From positions 62,001 to 126,000 of the forward strand of contig NZ_JACVOM010000005.1 of NCBI RefSeq assembly GCF_018882445.1: a stretch of DNA of 64,000 nucleotides. Direction: 5' to 3'. The position numbers and the translations under genes were made by a program. This document shows positions 1 through 9,451 of this stretch, piece after piece; within the stretch, counting starts at the first letter, position 1, and each line of letters opens with the position of its first letter. This DNA is from Polynucleobacter sp. 15G-AUS-farblos (GTDB taxonomy: Bacteria > Pseudomonadota > Gammaproteobacteria > Burkholderiales > Burkholderiaceae). Below the pieces are notes generated by a model. That model was not told the DNA's origin. It saw only the letters and a program-made list of their open reading frames with translations, and did not search any database.

Positions 1-1203
1 AATTTCAGGAGGGAGCCAGTTAACACCTAAAAAATGGTCTTGATTGGTATTGATCACACTAAATACTAAAGCATGGTCACGCCATTCGTAATTCTTTGAT
101 AAATGGCTATCGTGAGCATGCAGTGCTGCTGCAAGGGAGTAGGTCCCAGGACCTAGATTAGCTGTGAAATTAAGAGTCAACTCAACTTGTTCGCCCGCTT
201 TGAGATTGAGCATCTCTTTGCCAAGATGGTGGGTGTTAGTTCCAAATACGGATTGTCCTACGCGGTCTTTGATCATGTAACCAAAGACCAAAGAATTGAT
301 ATTTTGCTCGCAACGTATCTTGACGCACAGGCTGACGGCTTGGCCTACTTGAATGACGTCCGTCTCATTTTGATTGGCAACAAGCGCAATAGTGTCAATC
401 TGGCACTCCCCAGTACCAGAGATGGTTTGAACTTTGCCTGACTCCAAGGCTTCTTGACGAACCGTTTGGTTCTCACGATCAGCGATCAGGGCATTGTAGT
501 AATCCATGACTTCTTCTGGCTTACCCTCTAGTGCAATGCCGCCACCGTTTAACAAGATAGCCCGATCGCAAATGGACTGAATCGCCATCTTGTCATGAGA
601 CACAATCAGTAAGGTAGTACCTTGTTCCCGAAATTCACGGATACGATCAAAGCATTTATGTTGGAAATAAGCATCACCAACGGAGAGCGCCTCATCCACA
701 ATCAAAATATCAGGGCGATGCGCTGTTGCTACGCTAAAGGCTAGGCGCATTTGCATTCCGCTAGAATAAAAGCGTACTGGTTGATCAATATATTCACCAA
801 TCTCAGCAAAGGCTTCAATCTTAGACATGAGACGTGAAATCTCATTAACGCCATAGCCCAGTAATTGACCTGCCATGAATACGTTTTGTCTACCAGTAAA
901 GTCGGGGTGAAAACCCATACCTAGTTCTAGCAAGGCTGCCACTCGACCCGTGATCTGAATCTCACCACTATTGGGATGAGATGTTCCTGAAATCATTTTG
1001 AGTAGCGTACTTTTTCCTGCGCCATTAGTTCCAATAATGCCAATAGACTCACCAGCTTTGATATCAAAATTAACATTTTTTAATACCCAATTGAGTTGGT
1101 GGCGCGGGTTACCAAATGGGGTCATCCATTCGATGAGGCGTGACCAGCGGCTTGGGTAGCGCTTATAGGCCTTGCCTAGATTGCGAACGCTGATAGTGCC
1201 CAT
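1..1203 (-). CDS. wzt: Wzt-type polysaccharide ABC transporter ATPase, 3' end outside window
   Basis: ATP-binding subunit of an ABC exporter for O-antigen or capsule glycans. The frame is open from the ATG at 1203 down to base 1 (401 codons), so the C-terminus is beyond the window. Walker A GTNGAGKS lies at residues 58-65, the signature YSSGM at 146-150, Walker B ILIVDE at 166-171 and the switch histidine at 203. After about residue 250 a beta-rich region follows, as in Wzt proteins whose C-terminal domain binds the finished glycan chain. The ATG directly follows the stop of the permease gene (no spacer), so translation is probably coupled. Family assignment is firm; the glycan is unknown. 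Confidence 0.93.
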   Translation of the reverse strand, partial: MGTISVRNLGKAYKRYPSRWSRLIEWMTPFGNPRHQLNWVLKNVNFDIKAGESIGIIGTNGAGKSTLLKMISGTSHPNSGEIQITGRVAALLELGMGFHPDFTGRQNVFMAGQLLGYGVNEISRLMSKIEAFAEIGEYIDQPVRFYSSGMQMRLAFSVATAHRPDILIVDEALSVGDAYFQHKCFDRIREFREQGTTLLIVSHDKMAIQSICDRAILLNGGGIALEGKPEEVMDYYNALIADRENQTVRQEALESGKVQTISGTGECQIDTIALVANQNETDVIQVGQAVSLCVKIRCEQNINSLVFGYMIKDRVGQSVFGTNTHHLGKEMLNLKAGEQVELTLNFTANLGPGTYSLAAALHAHDSHLSKNYEWRDHALVFSVINTNQDHFLGVNWLPPEI

Positions 1204-2001
1204 TTAGAGTTCGTCCACTATTTCACCGGAGTGTTTGCGGAATAATGCAAATCCGAGGTAATTAAAAATAATGGTTACAAGCACTAAAGGCCATAGGCTT
1301 GACCAGTTAGGCTCAATCCCTTTGGTAAAGATGTTTTGGTAAGACTCAGTCAGGGCGAATAAAGGGTTGAGTGCCATAAAAGGCCTAATGGATTCAGGAA
1401 GAATATTTGCTGAGTAAACAATGGGGGTGAGCCAGAACCAAAATTGTAAAAAGATGTTGTAGAACTGGCCTATGTCTCTAAAGAAGACATTGAGGACTCC
1501 CAAGGTAATGCCCAGTCCAATTGCAAATGCAATCTGCAAAATGAGAAGGGGGATACAGGCAAAAAAGATCATCCCAGGAAAAGTACCAGTGATGATTAAA
1601 AAGAGCGTAAACAGGAGAAAAATAATGCCAAAGTTGAGTAAGGCATTGAGGATGACAATAACCGGGAGGCAGATTCGCGGGAAGCTGAGCTTCTTCAGTA
1701 AATTGCCGTTATCAATAAAGACAGATTGCGCCTTGGTCGTAATTTCAGAAAATAGGGACCAAGTAATGATGCCGATACATAGATAAATACTGTAAGCAAA
1801 AGTACTATCAATTCCTGGTAGCTTAGCCCGCATGATTTGCGAAAAAATCACCGTATACACGAGGATCATCGCTAAGGGCTGAATAATCGGCCAAGCTATC
1901 CCAAGCAAGGAATTGCGATATTTAGATTGAAATTCTCGCTTAACACTTCCAACTATGAAAGCGCGGTATTTCCAAAGGGAAGACAGGCTGTTACTGAGCA
2001 T
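1204..2001 (-). CDS. wzm: Wzm-type polysaccharide ABC transporter permease
   Basis: ABC-2 type membrane subunit, 265 aa, with about six hydrophobic segments, the usual length for Wzm/KpsM/TagG permeases. It partners the ATPase encoded immediately downstream (stop TAA at 1206-1204 abuts the next ATG). Its own start overlaps the end of the glycosyltransferase gene by 11 bases. Known role of the family is export of undecaprenyl-linked polysaccharide across the inner membrane; the glycosyltransferase upstream fits that role. Confident on family, not on which polysaccharide is moved. Confidence 0.93.
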   Translation of the reverse strand: MLSNSLSSLWKYRAFIVGSVKREFQSKYRNSLLGIAWPIIQPLAMILVYTVIFSQIMRAKLPGIDSTFAYSIYLCIGIITWSLFSEITTKAQSVFIDNGNLLKKLSFPRICLPVIVILNALLNFGIIFLLFTLFLIITGTFPGMIFFACIPLLILQIAFAIGLGITLGVLNVFFRDIGQFYNIFLQFWFWLTPIVYSANILPESIRPFMALNPLFALTESYQNIFTKGIEPNWSSLWPLVLVTIIFNYLGFALFRKHSGEIVDEL

Positions 2002-4504
2002 TCACAGAGCTTAACAAATTATTTACCAAGGAGTCCGTACTTTCTTTCCAGGTCAGATGGGTCATCCCGCCTGATGTAGGGTGCTTCTGATTCTGATAAA
2101 GCGTAAGCCAGGACTGTACCGCCTGTGCATACTCAAATGCATTATCTGCTTTGTAGTAAAAGGCATGATCGCCAGCCACTTCTCTAAAAACGGGAATATC
2201 ACGTGCAATGATGGGAATGTTCTTGCTGGCCGCTTCAATGAGTGGAAGACCAAACCCTTCCCCAAAAGAGCCAGCAATTAAACAGGTGCTGGCATGGTAG
2301 AGCTTTTCCAGGTACTCATCACTAATGCTTTCAAGCCAAAATAGACGCTGATTCAGTTCCGGATGGGATTGAATTTTTTGAATTAATTCTTCTACCAGCC
2401 ATCCCTGCTTACCGATGAAGACTAGATTGACGTCAACGCCTTGCGACCAAAGTACTTCAAATGCTTCTAATGTTTGCGCATAGCCTTTGCGGGGTTCAAT
2501 CGTGCCAATTAATACAAAGCTTGTTTTAGCTGAGATATGTTCTAGTGTTTCTGTCGCATTTTCTGGTAATCCAGTGCTTGGAGCGGAGTTAGCAATATCA
2601 GCCCCAAGGTGAAACCATGAGACCAAGAAATTTGATGGAAGGTTCGGGATATTATCTTTTGCCCACTCCACATAGGTATCTGCAACAGCCTTGGATATGC
2701 AGAAGATGCCGTCATATTTACTAATTTCTTGAATCCACTTGGAGTGAACTTCATCAGTGCCATCAGGGAATGCCCATGGTAAAGCGATCGGCAGCAAATC
2801 ATAGACAACAAAATAGACTTTGAGGCCATTCAAGTATTGCGCTGCTAGATATTGCTTTTGTGCTTGCACAACATCAGCCTGTAAATCTAAGCCTAGGAAA
2901 ACATCGCCTGGCTGGGTAGTGATAGGCTCTTCAAGAACATCATCCTCAGGTAGACCCAGGTAACGAGCCTTCAGTCGATTGGCGTAGCGATAACCTAGAT
3001 GAAAATTATTGGCGTAAATTGGCTGAACGCTATAGCCAGCAGGAGGATTGAGTAGGAGCTCGCTCAATAGTGAACGAACAACGCGTTGGATGCCTGTTTT
3101 GGCATCACGCTTGTTGAGCTCGGATACGTCTATTAGAAGCTGCTTCTCTTTTTTGGGTGCGGGGAAATTTTGCGCTAAGCAAGCTGATAATGAAACCATC
3201 TGCTCTTCGCTTGGGATGAATGGCAGATTGATAATCTTTTTGGTCAGAACTTCAGGCCAATGATCTGTTGCATTGGAGATGCGATTTGGCTTAGCAATCG
3301 ATTCAAATGCCTTGATAGCACGTTGAGCACAAAAATCCCAGGAGAATTGCTTGGCATTCTCTTTGCCTAGGATTTTTAAGGAATCTAATAACTGGGGATT
3401 GGTTAAAACTTCTTGAATCTTATTAGCAATTGAATCGACGGAAAGAGGGTCAAAAAGTGCCTGAGGATTCTGAATGACCTCGGGAATGCTAGTGGCATTG
3501 GAGCCAATGACTGCAGCGCCTGATTTCATGGCTTCTAGAGCTGGAAGTCCAAAGCCTTCATGCCAAGATGGGAGGATGAATAGTTTGCAGGTGTAGTACA
3601 AAGTCTGCAATTCATCATCAGTAATATAGTCAGCAAAGATAATATCTTCAATACTTAAACCATTTTTACCGATTGCCTTAGTGAGTTCAGGCATTTCGCT
3701 ACTATCAATCCTGCCAGCTAGAACTAATTGATGTTGATTCCTCAGTGACGGATCAAGCTTTGCATAGGCCTGGAGAAGACGCTTTAGGTTTTTTCTAGGA
3801 TCAGCCCCGCCGGTATAAAGAATAAAGGGCTTTGAAATTCCCAGTTTTTGATTCAAGGCCGCTATATTAGTCTGTGGGGAGTGGTCTTGAAAGAATGGGT
3901 CCACAGCGGATGAAATATTCACAATCGAGTCTTCTTCAAATCCCAAGTGGTCTGCACCTTCTTGTCGAGAAAATTCGGATATTGCTAATAAGCAATTTGC
4001 CTTTTTTAAATCATTCAACTTACGAAGATAGTAGTTGGCATAGTTTTTGTTCGGCTCGAGATATTCCTTTGGATTGAGGAAAGGAATTAAGTCGTAAAAG
4101 GAGATGCTAATCGGGTAGTTATAATCAACTCGCCCAATGCTTGTAATGGCATTATCTCCATAGCCTTCAAACATACTGCTGATATGAAGCACATCAGGAT
4201 TTAAGTTGGCAATAAAGGCTTCGCGAATGAGTTCTGCTGACTCCCTGAGGTTCTGAGTTCCAGGGTTACATTCTTTCGTTGGGCCAGGAGCATACCAAAT
4301 GTGAATATTTTCTGATGGAAGGATTCCAGAAAAAGCCTCCCTGATGGGTTTAATCGTTTCTCGAAATAATCCATTTAGTACTAAGAGGACTTCATGATCC
4401 CCTGCATTTTGGGCAATGGCTTTTGCTAGCGAAAGAGAGTAGCGACCAATTCCTCGAAAACGGCTTGAGCTTTGAGCCCCCTGTAGATCAATAACGATAC
4501 GCAT
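1991..4504 (-). CDS. Two-domain GT4 glycosyltransferase
   Basis: An 837-aa protein holding two tandem family GT4 (GT-B fold) glycosyltransferase units, roughly residues 1-405 and 455-837. The first unit has an N-terminal GRYSLSLAKAI-like helix near residue 20, the sugar-nucleotide loop TGGADPRKN near 231-239 and the E-x7-E motif EGFGLPALE at 316-324. The second repeats this with EGFGLPLIE in its C-terminal half. Dual GT4 proteins next to Wzm/Wzt usually build the repeat or primer of an O-polysaccharide, for instance alternating linkages of one sugar such as mannose. That specificity is inference. No transmembrane segment is seen, so it is probably a peripheral cytoplasmic enzyme. Confidence 0.9.
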   Translation of the reverse strand: MRIVIDLQGAQSSSRFRGIGRYSLSLAKAIAQNAGDHEVLLVLNGLFRETIKPIREAFSGILPSENIHIWYAPGPTKECNPGTQNLRESAELIREAFIANLNPDVLHISSMFEGYGDNAITSIGRVDYNYPISISFYDLIPFLNPKEYLEPNKNYANYYLRKLNDLKKANCLLAISEFSRQEGADHLGFEEDSIVNISSAVDPFFQDHSPQTNIAALNQKLGISKPFILYTGGADPRKNLKRLLQAYAKLDPSLRNQHQLVLAGRIDSSEMPELTKAIGKNGLSIEDIIFADYITDDELQTLYYTCKLFILPSWHEGFGLPALEAMKSGAAVIGSNATSIPEVIQNPQALFDPLSVDSIANKIQEVLTNPQLLDSLKILGKENAKQFSWDFCAQRAIKAFESIAKPNRISNATDHWPEVLTKKIINLPFIPSEEQMVSLSACLAQNFPAPKKEKQLLIDVSELNKRDAKTGIQRVVRSLLSELLLNPPAGYSVQPIYANNFHLGYRYANRLKARYLGLPEDDVLEEPITTQPGDVFLGLDLQADVVQAQKQYLAAQYLNGLKVYFVVYDLLPIALPWAFPDGTDEVHSKWIQEISKYDGIFCISKAVADTYVEWAKDNIPNLPSNFLVSWFHLGADIANSAPSTGLPENATETLEHISAKTSFVLIGTIEPRKGYAQTLEAFEVLWSQGVDVNLVFIGKQGWLVEELIQKIQSHPELNQRLFWLESISDEYLEKLYHASTCLIAGSFGEGFGLPLIEAASKNIPIIARDIPVFREVAGDHAFYYKADNAFEYAQAVQSWLTLYQNQKHPTSGGMTHLTWKESTDSLVNNLLSSVNAQ

Positions 4505-4506
4505 GC

Positions 4507-4812
4507 TTATTTCTCTTTGCTGCCGGATGATGCTTGTGCTAGAAATTGCTGATAAATCAGTTTTGCTTGGGAAGTGAGATCAGCAGAAGTAATATCAACA
4601 ATTACGGGGCCAATCATTTGATCTGAGTATTCTTCATTTAACTTTAAAATACTTTTGTAGTAAAACTTTTTAATTTTTTTATGAAGTCCTGATTTGTGGA
4701 GATGGTACAAAATCTTCCCATGTAATCGTGGGTGACGATTCAGGAAGTTAAAGACAAGCCTATATAGCTTCAGAATGCTGGTTTTGATGAGGCTTTTGAG
4801 CTTATTTTTCAT
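4507..4812 (-). CDS. Hypothetical 101-aa basic protein of the polysaccharide locus
   Basis: I do not recognise a family. The protein has a lysine/leucine-rich first half (residues 1-55, predicted amphipathic helices, strongly basic) and a more acidic second half ending in SSGSKEK. It is separated by 2 bases from the double glycosyltransferase and is the first visible gene of the wzm-wzt operon, so it is almost surely co-transcribed with export and assembly genes. It could be a small membrane-peripheral partner of the glycosyltransferase, or the remnant C-terminus of a larger enzyme. The ATG at 4812 is the only good start. Confidence 0.6.
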   Translation of the reverse strand: MKNKLKSLIKTSILKLYRLVFNFLNRHPRLHGKILYHLHKSGLHKKIKKFYYKSILKLNEEYSDQMIGPVIVDITSADLTSQAKLIYQQFLAQASSGSKEK

Positions 4813-4902
4813 GCAATTGTGTTGGTCTTCAGTATCCCGAGATTATATTGCCTCATGGACTTGGGGGCCTGATTTAGGCTGTGCTTGCTGAACGTAGGAT
4901 GC

Positions 4903-5922
4903 CTAGGGCACCAAACTCAAAAATAGATACTCAAAGAAGATGATTAGGTGCACTACACCTTGTACGAGGGTCGTTCTTCCAATAGCCAATGTAAGGGCGC
5001 CAATAAAGAAGGATAGATACATCAAGACCATGTTGAGAGAGCTGATGCCCAGACTTAATTGCAGGTCAAAAATGATAGCAATAGCAGCAACAGTCGGAAT
5101 GGTTAAGCCAATACTCGCTAGAGCTGAGCCCAGTGCAAGATTGAGACTGCTTTGAAGTCGATTGGCGCGTGAGGCGCGCACGGCAGCAAAACTTTCCGGC
5201 AATAGAACGAGCAGCGCAATGGCAATACCGACTACTGTCTTAGGAGCGCCAATGGCTTTAACGCCAGCCTCAATGGCGGGGCTGAGTGCTTTCGCTAGGC
5301 CAACTACGGTAACCAAAGAAACCAACAGAAGACCAGCGCTGATCAGCGTTTTCGTATTGCTGGGTTTAGGGGCATGTACGCTGCTATCGGTCTTCTGCGC
5401 TTTGGATTTTGGAAGGTAGTAATCGCGGTGGGTTACTGTCTGAAAAAATAAAAATGCAGCGTAGAGTACAAAAGAGGCAATGCCAGCAAAAGCCAATTGG
5501 CTCTTAGTAAAGTCTGGTCCAGGAGTGCTCACTGTAAACATCGGCATTACCAAAATAAACGTGGCTAATGCAGTGAGTACTGCAAGTGCAGAGTTGGTTC
5601 CCTCGTTGCGGAAAGAGAGCTCGTGATGTTTGAGGCCGCCGACAAAAATACAAAGCCCAATAACGCCATTCATGATGATCATGACGGTTGCAAAGATGGC
5701 ATCACGAGCAATAAATTCTGAACCCGCATTACCAGTAAGCATCATCGATACGATTAAAGCCACCTCGATGACAGTGACACTCAGTGCAAGCACTAAAGTT
5801 CCAAAAGGCTCACCAACTTTATGGGCAATGACTTCAGCATGATGAACCGCTAAGAGGACGGCCCCAATCAATGCGGCACCCAGCAAAAAAATAACCCAAG
5901 TTTGATTTAGTAAAGTTGTCAT
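4903..5922 (-). CDS. chaA: ChaA-like calcium (sodium, potassium)/proton antiporter
   Basis: Integral inner-membrane cation/proton exchanger of the CaCA superfamily, 339 aa, with about eleven hydrophobic segments. The first alpha-repeat is visible around GEPFGTLVLALSVTVIE and the second around LLVLLPESFAAVRA followed by LNLALGSALASIGLT, the classic acidic-residue motifs for ion binding. The longest frame begins at a TTG (5940); I chose the ATG at 5922 because nothing supports the TTG. It stands alone, divergent from cbiX with a gap of about 70 bases. Family is sure; ion preference cannot be read from the sequence. Confidence 0.85.
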   Translation of the reverse strand: MTTLLNQTWVIFLLGAALIGAVLLAVHHAEVIAHKVGEPFGTLVLALSVTVIEVALIVSMMLTGNAGSEFIARDAIFATVMIIMNGVIGLCIFVGGLKHHELSFRNEGTNSALAVLTALATFILVMPMFTVSTPGPDFTKSQLAFAGIASFVLYAAFLFFQTVTHRDYYLPKSKAQKTDSSVHAPKPSNTKTLISAGLLLVSLVTVVGLAKALSPAIEAGVKAIGAPKTVVGIAIALLVLLPESFAAVRASRANRLQSSLNLALGSALASIGLTIPTVAAIAIIFDLQLSLGISSLNMVLMYLSFFIGALTLAIGRTTLVQGVVHLIIFFEYLFLSLVP

Positions 5923-5994
5923 AGCAGCTGGTTGGGGCAAGGATAGTCAATAAGGGGTAAGCTTATAGCATTTACAAGTCAATCTGAAAAAGCT

Positions 5995-6357
5995 ATGAAA
6001 GCAATCATTCTCTTTGGGCACGGGGCGCGGGATGCGCGTTGGCGAGAGCCCTTTGATCGCTTGGCAACACTATGGCAGGAGCAACATCCAGGTACACCAG
6101 TAGAGCTCGCCTTTTTGGAGATGATGCAGCCCTCACTAGAAGATGCGGTGAAGTCTCTTTGTGAAAAGGGCACAAGTCAAATAACAGTAGTGCCTGTCTT
6201 TTTTGGGCAAGGTGGTCACTTACGCAATGACTTTCCAGCACTACTTGAGGCATGCCAAAAGCAATACCCCAATCTCAAACTAAGCGCTACGCCTGCTGTG
6301 GGCGAAGACTTGGCTGTCTTGCAAGCCATTGTGGATTTCGGAGCCAGAGCCCTCTAA
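5995..6357 (+). CDS. cbiX: CbiX-type sirohydrochlorin chelatase (short form)
   Basis: Short (120 aa) class II chelatase that inserts Fe2+ (siroheme) or Co2+ (cobalamin) into sirohydrochlorin. Metal-binding histidines are visible as FGHGARD (His9) and GQGGHLRNDF (His75). The single-domain length matches CbiX(S)/SirB-like half-size enzymes that dimerise. Next to cobA and cysI its likely job is the last step of siroheme synthesis for sulfite reductase, so iron is the probable metal (inference). Its last 78 bases are also the antisense end of cobA. Confidence 0.88.
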   Translation: MKAIILFGHGARDARWREPFDRLATLWQEQHPGTPVELAFLEMMQPSLEDAVKSLCEKGTSQITVVPVFFGQGGHLRNDFPALLEACQKQYPNLKLSATPAVGEDLAVLQAIVDFGARAL

Positions 6358-7104
6358 ATTTTTTGCGCTTTGCTTCAGCGCTTCGCCAATCATGATGAGT
6401 GCGGGCGAGCTTGTATCAAACCATGAATCGGCTTTACCTGCGGCCAACTCTGAGAGAGTGCTAGACCACTGACGCTCACGCGCTGTGCTGACTGCTTCTA
6501 ATATTTGCACAGGAGTATCGAGTCCGTGATTAGGGCTTTTCTCAATGAGCTGCTGCGCAATGCGTGCCGCGTCTTTGCGACCCATGTAATACACCAAAGT
6601 GTCGGCACTTGGATTAGCAAGGGGCTCACCCAATCCAGGATTATCAGTGGCTTGGGCCAGTGTCACAAAGGCAACGCTACGAGAGATGCCGCGCAAGGTG
6701 AGTGATTGACCAATACTGGCTGCACCAGCTAGAGCAGCGGTGATGCCTGGGACTACTTCAACAGCTATGCCAGCATCCTTTAGCGTGCTGAGCTCCTCAT
6801 CGGCACGACCAAATAGCATGGGGTCGCCACCCTTAAGACGTACAACTGTTTGATATTTATGCGCCGCATCAACTAGACGCTTATTAATGAAGTGCTGCGC
6901 AGAAGATAACTTACCGCAACGCTTACCGACTAGTACTAAAGTCGCTTGTGGGCATAGCGCTAACATTTCCGGCTCGACTAAAGCATCATGAAAAACAATA
7001 TCCGCTTCTGCGAGTAATTTCGCACCTCGAACGGTAATGAGGTCAGCGGCACCAGGTCCAGCACCTACTAGATACACTTTGCCGAGAGAGTTCGCGGTAT
7101 TCAT
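6280..7104 (-). CDS. cobA: Uroporphyrinogen-III C-methyltransferase CobA
   Basis: SAM-dependent enzyme that methylates uroporphyrinogen III at C2 and C7 to precorrin-2, the branch point to siroheme. Seen motifs: GAGPGAADLITVRG at residues 14-27, VRLKGGDPMLFGR in the middle and the ALIMIGEAL strand near the end. At 274 aa it is slightly long; the tail after the conserved core (about 30 residues, rich in S, G, H, Q) is encoded largely on the strand opposite the end of cbiX and looks unconserved. It is a stand-alone SUMT, not a CysG fusion, and I see no precorrin-2 dehydrogenase gene here. One base separates it from the DUF934 gene upstream. Confidence 0.93.
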   Translation of the reverse strand: MNTANSLGKVYLVGAGPGAADLITVRGAKLLAEADIVFHDALVEPEMLALCPQATLVLVGKRCGKLSSAQHFINKRLVDAAHKYQTVVRLKGGDPMLFGRADEELSTLKDAGIAVEVVPGITAALAGAASIGQSLTLRGISRSVAFVTLAQATDNPGLGEPLANPSADTLVYYMGRKDAARIAQQLIEKSPNHGLDTPVQILEAVSTARERQWSSTLSELAAGKADSWFDTSSPALIMIGEALKQSAKNLEGSGSEIHNGLQDSQVFAHSRRSA

Positions 7105-7105
7105 C

Positions 7106-7690
7106 TTAAGAATTCAGTAGTGAGCGCTCTAATTGTGAGCGTTTATTGCGCCAACTATTTTGGGTGGTGACAGTAAACAAATTAAATTGATTTAAACCAA
7201 CATCAATACTTTGATCTGGACGTAATTCAAAGCTATCAAAGCCCACACGTGCGCCTTGAAGTAATTGATCAATCAGGACATCACCAATTGCCCGAATCTC
7301 GCCTTGCCAGCCTAAACGGTCGCGCAATAAGGCGGCGGTACTAAAGCTTCGACCATCTCTAAAGATGGGGAAATGGGCTGCTACTAAAGGCCATACTTTT
7401 TTACCGGCTTCAATGACGTCAGCATGTTTCAGAATATCTTCATCAGCGGCAAACCAGACGCCGATTTCACCTTTGCTGGCACGCTCGATAATGTCGGCAT
7501 TCTTGTGATGGGTAATCCACCAATGAAAAGGCACCAAGACTTTATGGGCGCCATGCTCTAGATCAGGAATGCCACCCTCGTCTAGTTCACCATTCCATAC
7601 CTGCCATTCATTCTGGATGAGAGAGGGTTGGCCACCCTTAGGAAAACGAATCACTTGAGGGTTAAATTGAATATTGGCTAAAGTAGTCAT
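7106..7690 (-). CDS. DUF934 protein associated with sulfite reductase
   Basis: A 194-aa DUF934 family protein, almost always encoded directly after cysI in beta- and gammaproteobacteria and thought to support sulfite reduction in place of the flavoprotein CysJ; the exact reaction is not established. The segment HKVLVPFHWWITHH and the strand around RDRLGWQGEIRAIGDVLIDQL match the family as I know it. Its ATG overlaps the cysI stop by 4 bases (ATGA), so translation is coupled to CysI. No signal peptide or membrane segment. Confidence 0.88.
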   Translation of the reverse strand: MTTLANIQFNPQVIRFPKGGQPSLIQNEWQVWNGELDEGGIPDLEHGAHKVLVPFHWWITHHKNADIIERASKGEIGVWFAADEDILKHADVIEAGKKVWPLVAAHFPIFRDGRSFSTAALLRDRLGWQGEIRAIGDVLIDQLLQGARVGFDSFELRPDQSIDVGLNQFNLFTVTTQNSWRNKRSQLERSLLNS

Positions 7691-9396
7691 GAGGCAAGAG
7701 CTCCCTCTGCATTCGGCTTATGCACCTTTGCTTTTGCATTGAGATATGCTGCCTCTTTAAATGGCGCAACTCCAAGACGACGATAAGTTTCGATGAATGA
7801 TTCTTCACCGTCACGTTGCCCAACATAGGTATTGATAATGCTGGTCATGACATCCGGAATCTCATTGGCATAAAAAGACGGGCCAATGACTTTGCCAATA
7901 GCAGCATCATTGCCTTGTTCGCCGCCTAAGGTAATTTGATACCACTCTTCACCATCTTTATCAACGCCAAGTACCCCAATATTGCCAACGTGATGATGGC
8001 CACAAGAGTTAATGCAACCAGAGATATTGAGACTGATATCACCCAGGTCATACAAATAATCGAGGTTATCAAAACGCTCCTGAATCGCCTTTGCAATCGG
8101 TAATGACTTGGCATTAGCTAAGGAGCAGAAGTCACCACCAGGACAGGCGATGATGTCAGTTAGTAAGCCAATATTAGGCAAGGCAATTTTTTGCTTCTTA
8201 GCCTCTTGCCATAAAGCGAGGAGTTGAGTCTGTTCTACATCGGCTAGCACGAGATTTTGTTCATGCGTAGCACGTAGCTCACCAAAGCTAAATTGATCAG
8301 CTAAATCAGCGATGGCATTCATCTGCGCAGTAGTGGCATCACCCGGCGCAATGCCATGATGTTTTAGAGAAAGAATCACGCTGGCATAGCCAGGTACTTG
8401 ATGGGCTCTGACATTGCGCTCATGCCAGCGGGCAAATGCAGCCTTCTCAGACTCAGGCACTCCAGCGATAAGTTGCTCAGTACTGAGCGCGCCCAATGTT
8501 TTATAAGTCGGCTTGGTGAAATGCTGTGCGACGCGATCCCATTCAGCCTGAGTAAAGTTGTCATCACCATGAGCAATATGCGCCCACTCACCTTCAACTT
8601 GGCGAGCAAACTCTTGCGGGCCCAGAGCTTTGACTAGGATCTTGATGCGCGCCTTGTAGAGATTGTCGCGTCGGCCAAAACGGTTGTAAATGCGCAGTAG
8701 AGCAGTTAAGTAGCTCGGCAGTAATTGCCATGGCAAATCTTCTTTAATGAGCGATCCCAATATCGGTGTCCGACCCATGCCGCCACCAGCATAGATGTTG
8801 GCTAATAATTGACCGGCAGCATTCTTCTTGAGTTCAATGCCTACGTCATGGCAAAGCAATACCGTACGATCTTCTTTTGCGCCATTGATCGCAAATTTAA
8901 ATTTGCGAGGGAGGTGAGCAAACTCAGGATGTAAGGTTGACCATTGACGCAGTAGTTCGCAAATCGGGCGAGGATCAACATATTCATCTGCAGCAACTCC
9001 AGCAAATGCATCGCTGGTGATATTGCGAATACAGTTTCCTGAAGTTTGAATCGCATGCATCTCTACTTTGGCTAATTCAGCCAAAATATCGGGAGTCTCT
9101 TCTAGTGTGACCCAGTTGTACTGAATATTTTGACGGGTAGTGAAGTGGCCATAGCCCCGATCATATTTTTCAGCAATCAATGCCAAAGTACGTAATTGTT
9201 TAGAGTTAAACAAGCCGTAGGGAATCGCAACCCGCAACATATATGCATGTCGCTGGTGATAAAGCCCATTTTGAAGACGCAGTGGACGAAACTCTTCTTC
9301 CGCCAGGGTGCCATTTAAGCGTCTAGAGACCTGATCTCGATACTGGGCAACCCGTTCATCTACAAGGGTTTGGTCGATGGCGTCATATTTATACAT
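7687..9396 (-). CDS. cysI: Sulfite reductase hemoprotein subunit CysI
   Basis: Siroheme and [4Fe-4S] enzyme reducing sulfite to sulfide for cysteine synthesis, 569 aa. The cluster and heme ligands appear as CPGGDFC (Cys418, Cys424) and CINSC (Cys461, Cys465). N-terminal arginines of the ferredoxin-like repeats (HFTTRQNIQ near 84-92) contact siroheme. First gene of a minus-strand operon cysI-DUF934-cobA, so cofactor and enzyme are co-made. No cysJ, cysH or cysDN lies nearby. A dyad-rich AT tract upstream (9452-9484) may be the CysB control region. Confidence 0.95.
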   Translation of the reverse strand: MYKYDAIDQTLVDERVAQYRDQVSRRLNGTLAEEEFRPLRLQNGLYHQRHAYMLRVAIPYGLFNSKQLRTLALIAEKYDRGYGHFTTRQNIQYNWVTLEETPDILAELAKVEMHAIQTSGNCIRNITSDAFAGVAADEYVDPRPICELLRQWSTLHPEFAHLPRKFKFAINGAKEDRTVLLCHDVGIELKKNAAGQLLANIYAGGGMGRTPILGSLIKEDLPWQLLPSYLTALLRIYNRFGRRDNLYKARIKILVKALGPQEFARQVEGEWAHIAHGDDNFTQAEWDRVAQHFTKPTYKTLGALSTEQLIAGVPESEKAAFARWHERNVRAHQVPGYASVILSLKHHGIAPGDATTAQMNAIADLADQFSFGELRATHEQNLVLADVEQTQLLALWQEAKKQKIALPNIGLLTDIIACPGGDFCSLANAKSLPIAKAIQERFDNLDYLYDLGDISLNISGCINSCGHHHVGNIGVLGVDKDGEEWYQITLGGEQGNDAAIGKVIGPSFYANEIPDVMTSIINTYVGQRDGEESFIETYRRLGVAPFKEAAYLNAKAKVHKPNAEGALAS

Positions 9397-9451
9397 AAGA
9401 GCGCCATTGTCATATTGATCAGATATTTCTCAAACGAATTAAAAGTCCTTT

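Noticed and set aside
187-441. 84-aa plus frame inside the wzt gene
   Set aside because: Antisense to conserved C-terminal codons of the Wzt protein; no ribosome-binding site and no family resemblance.
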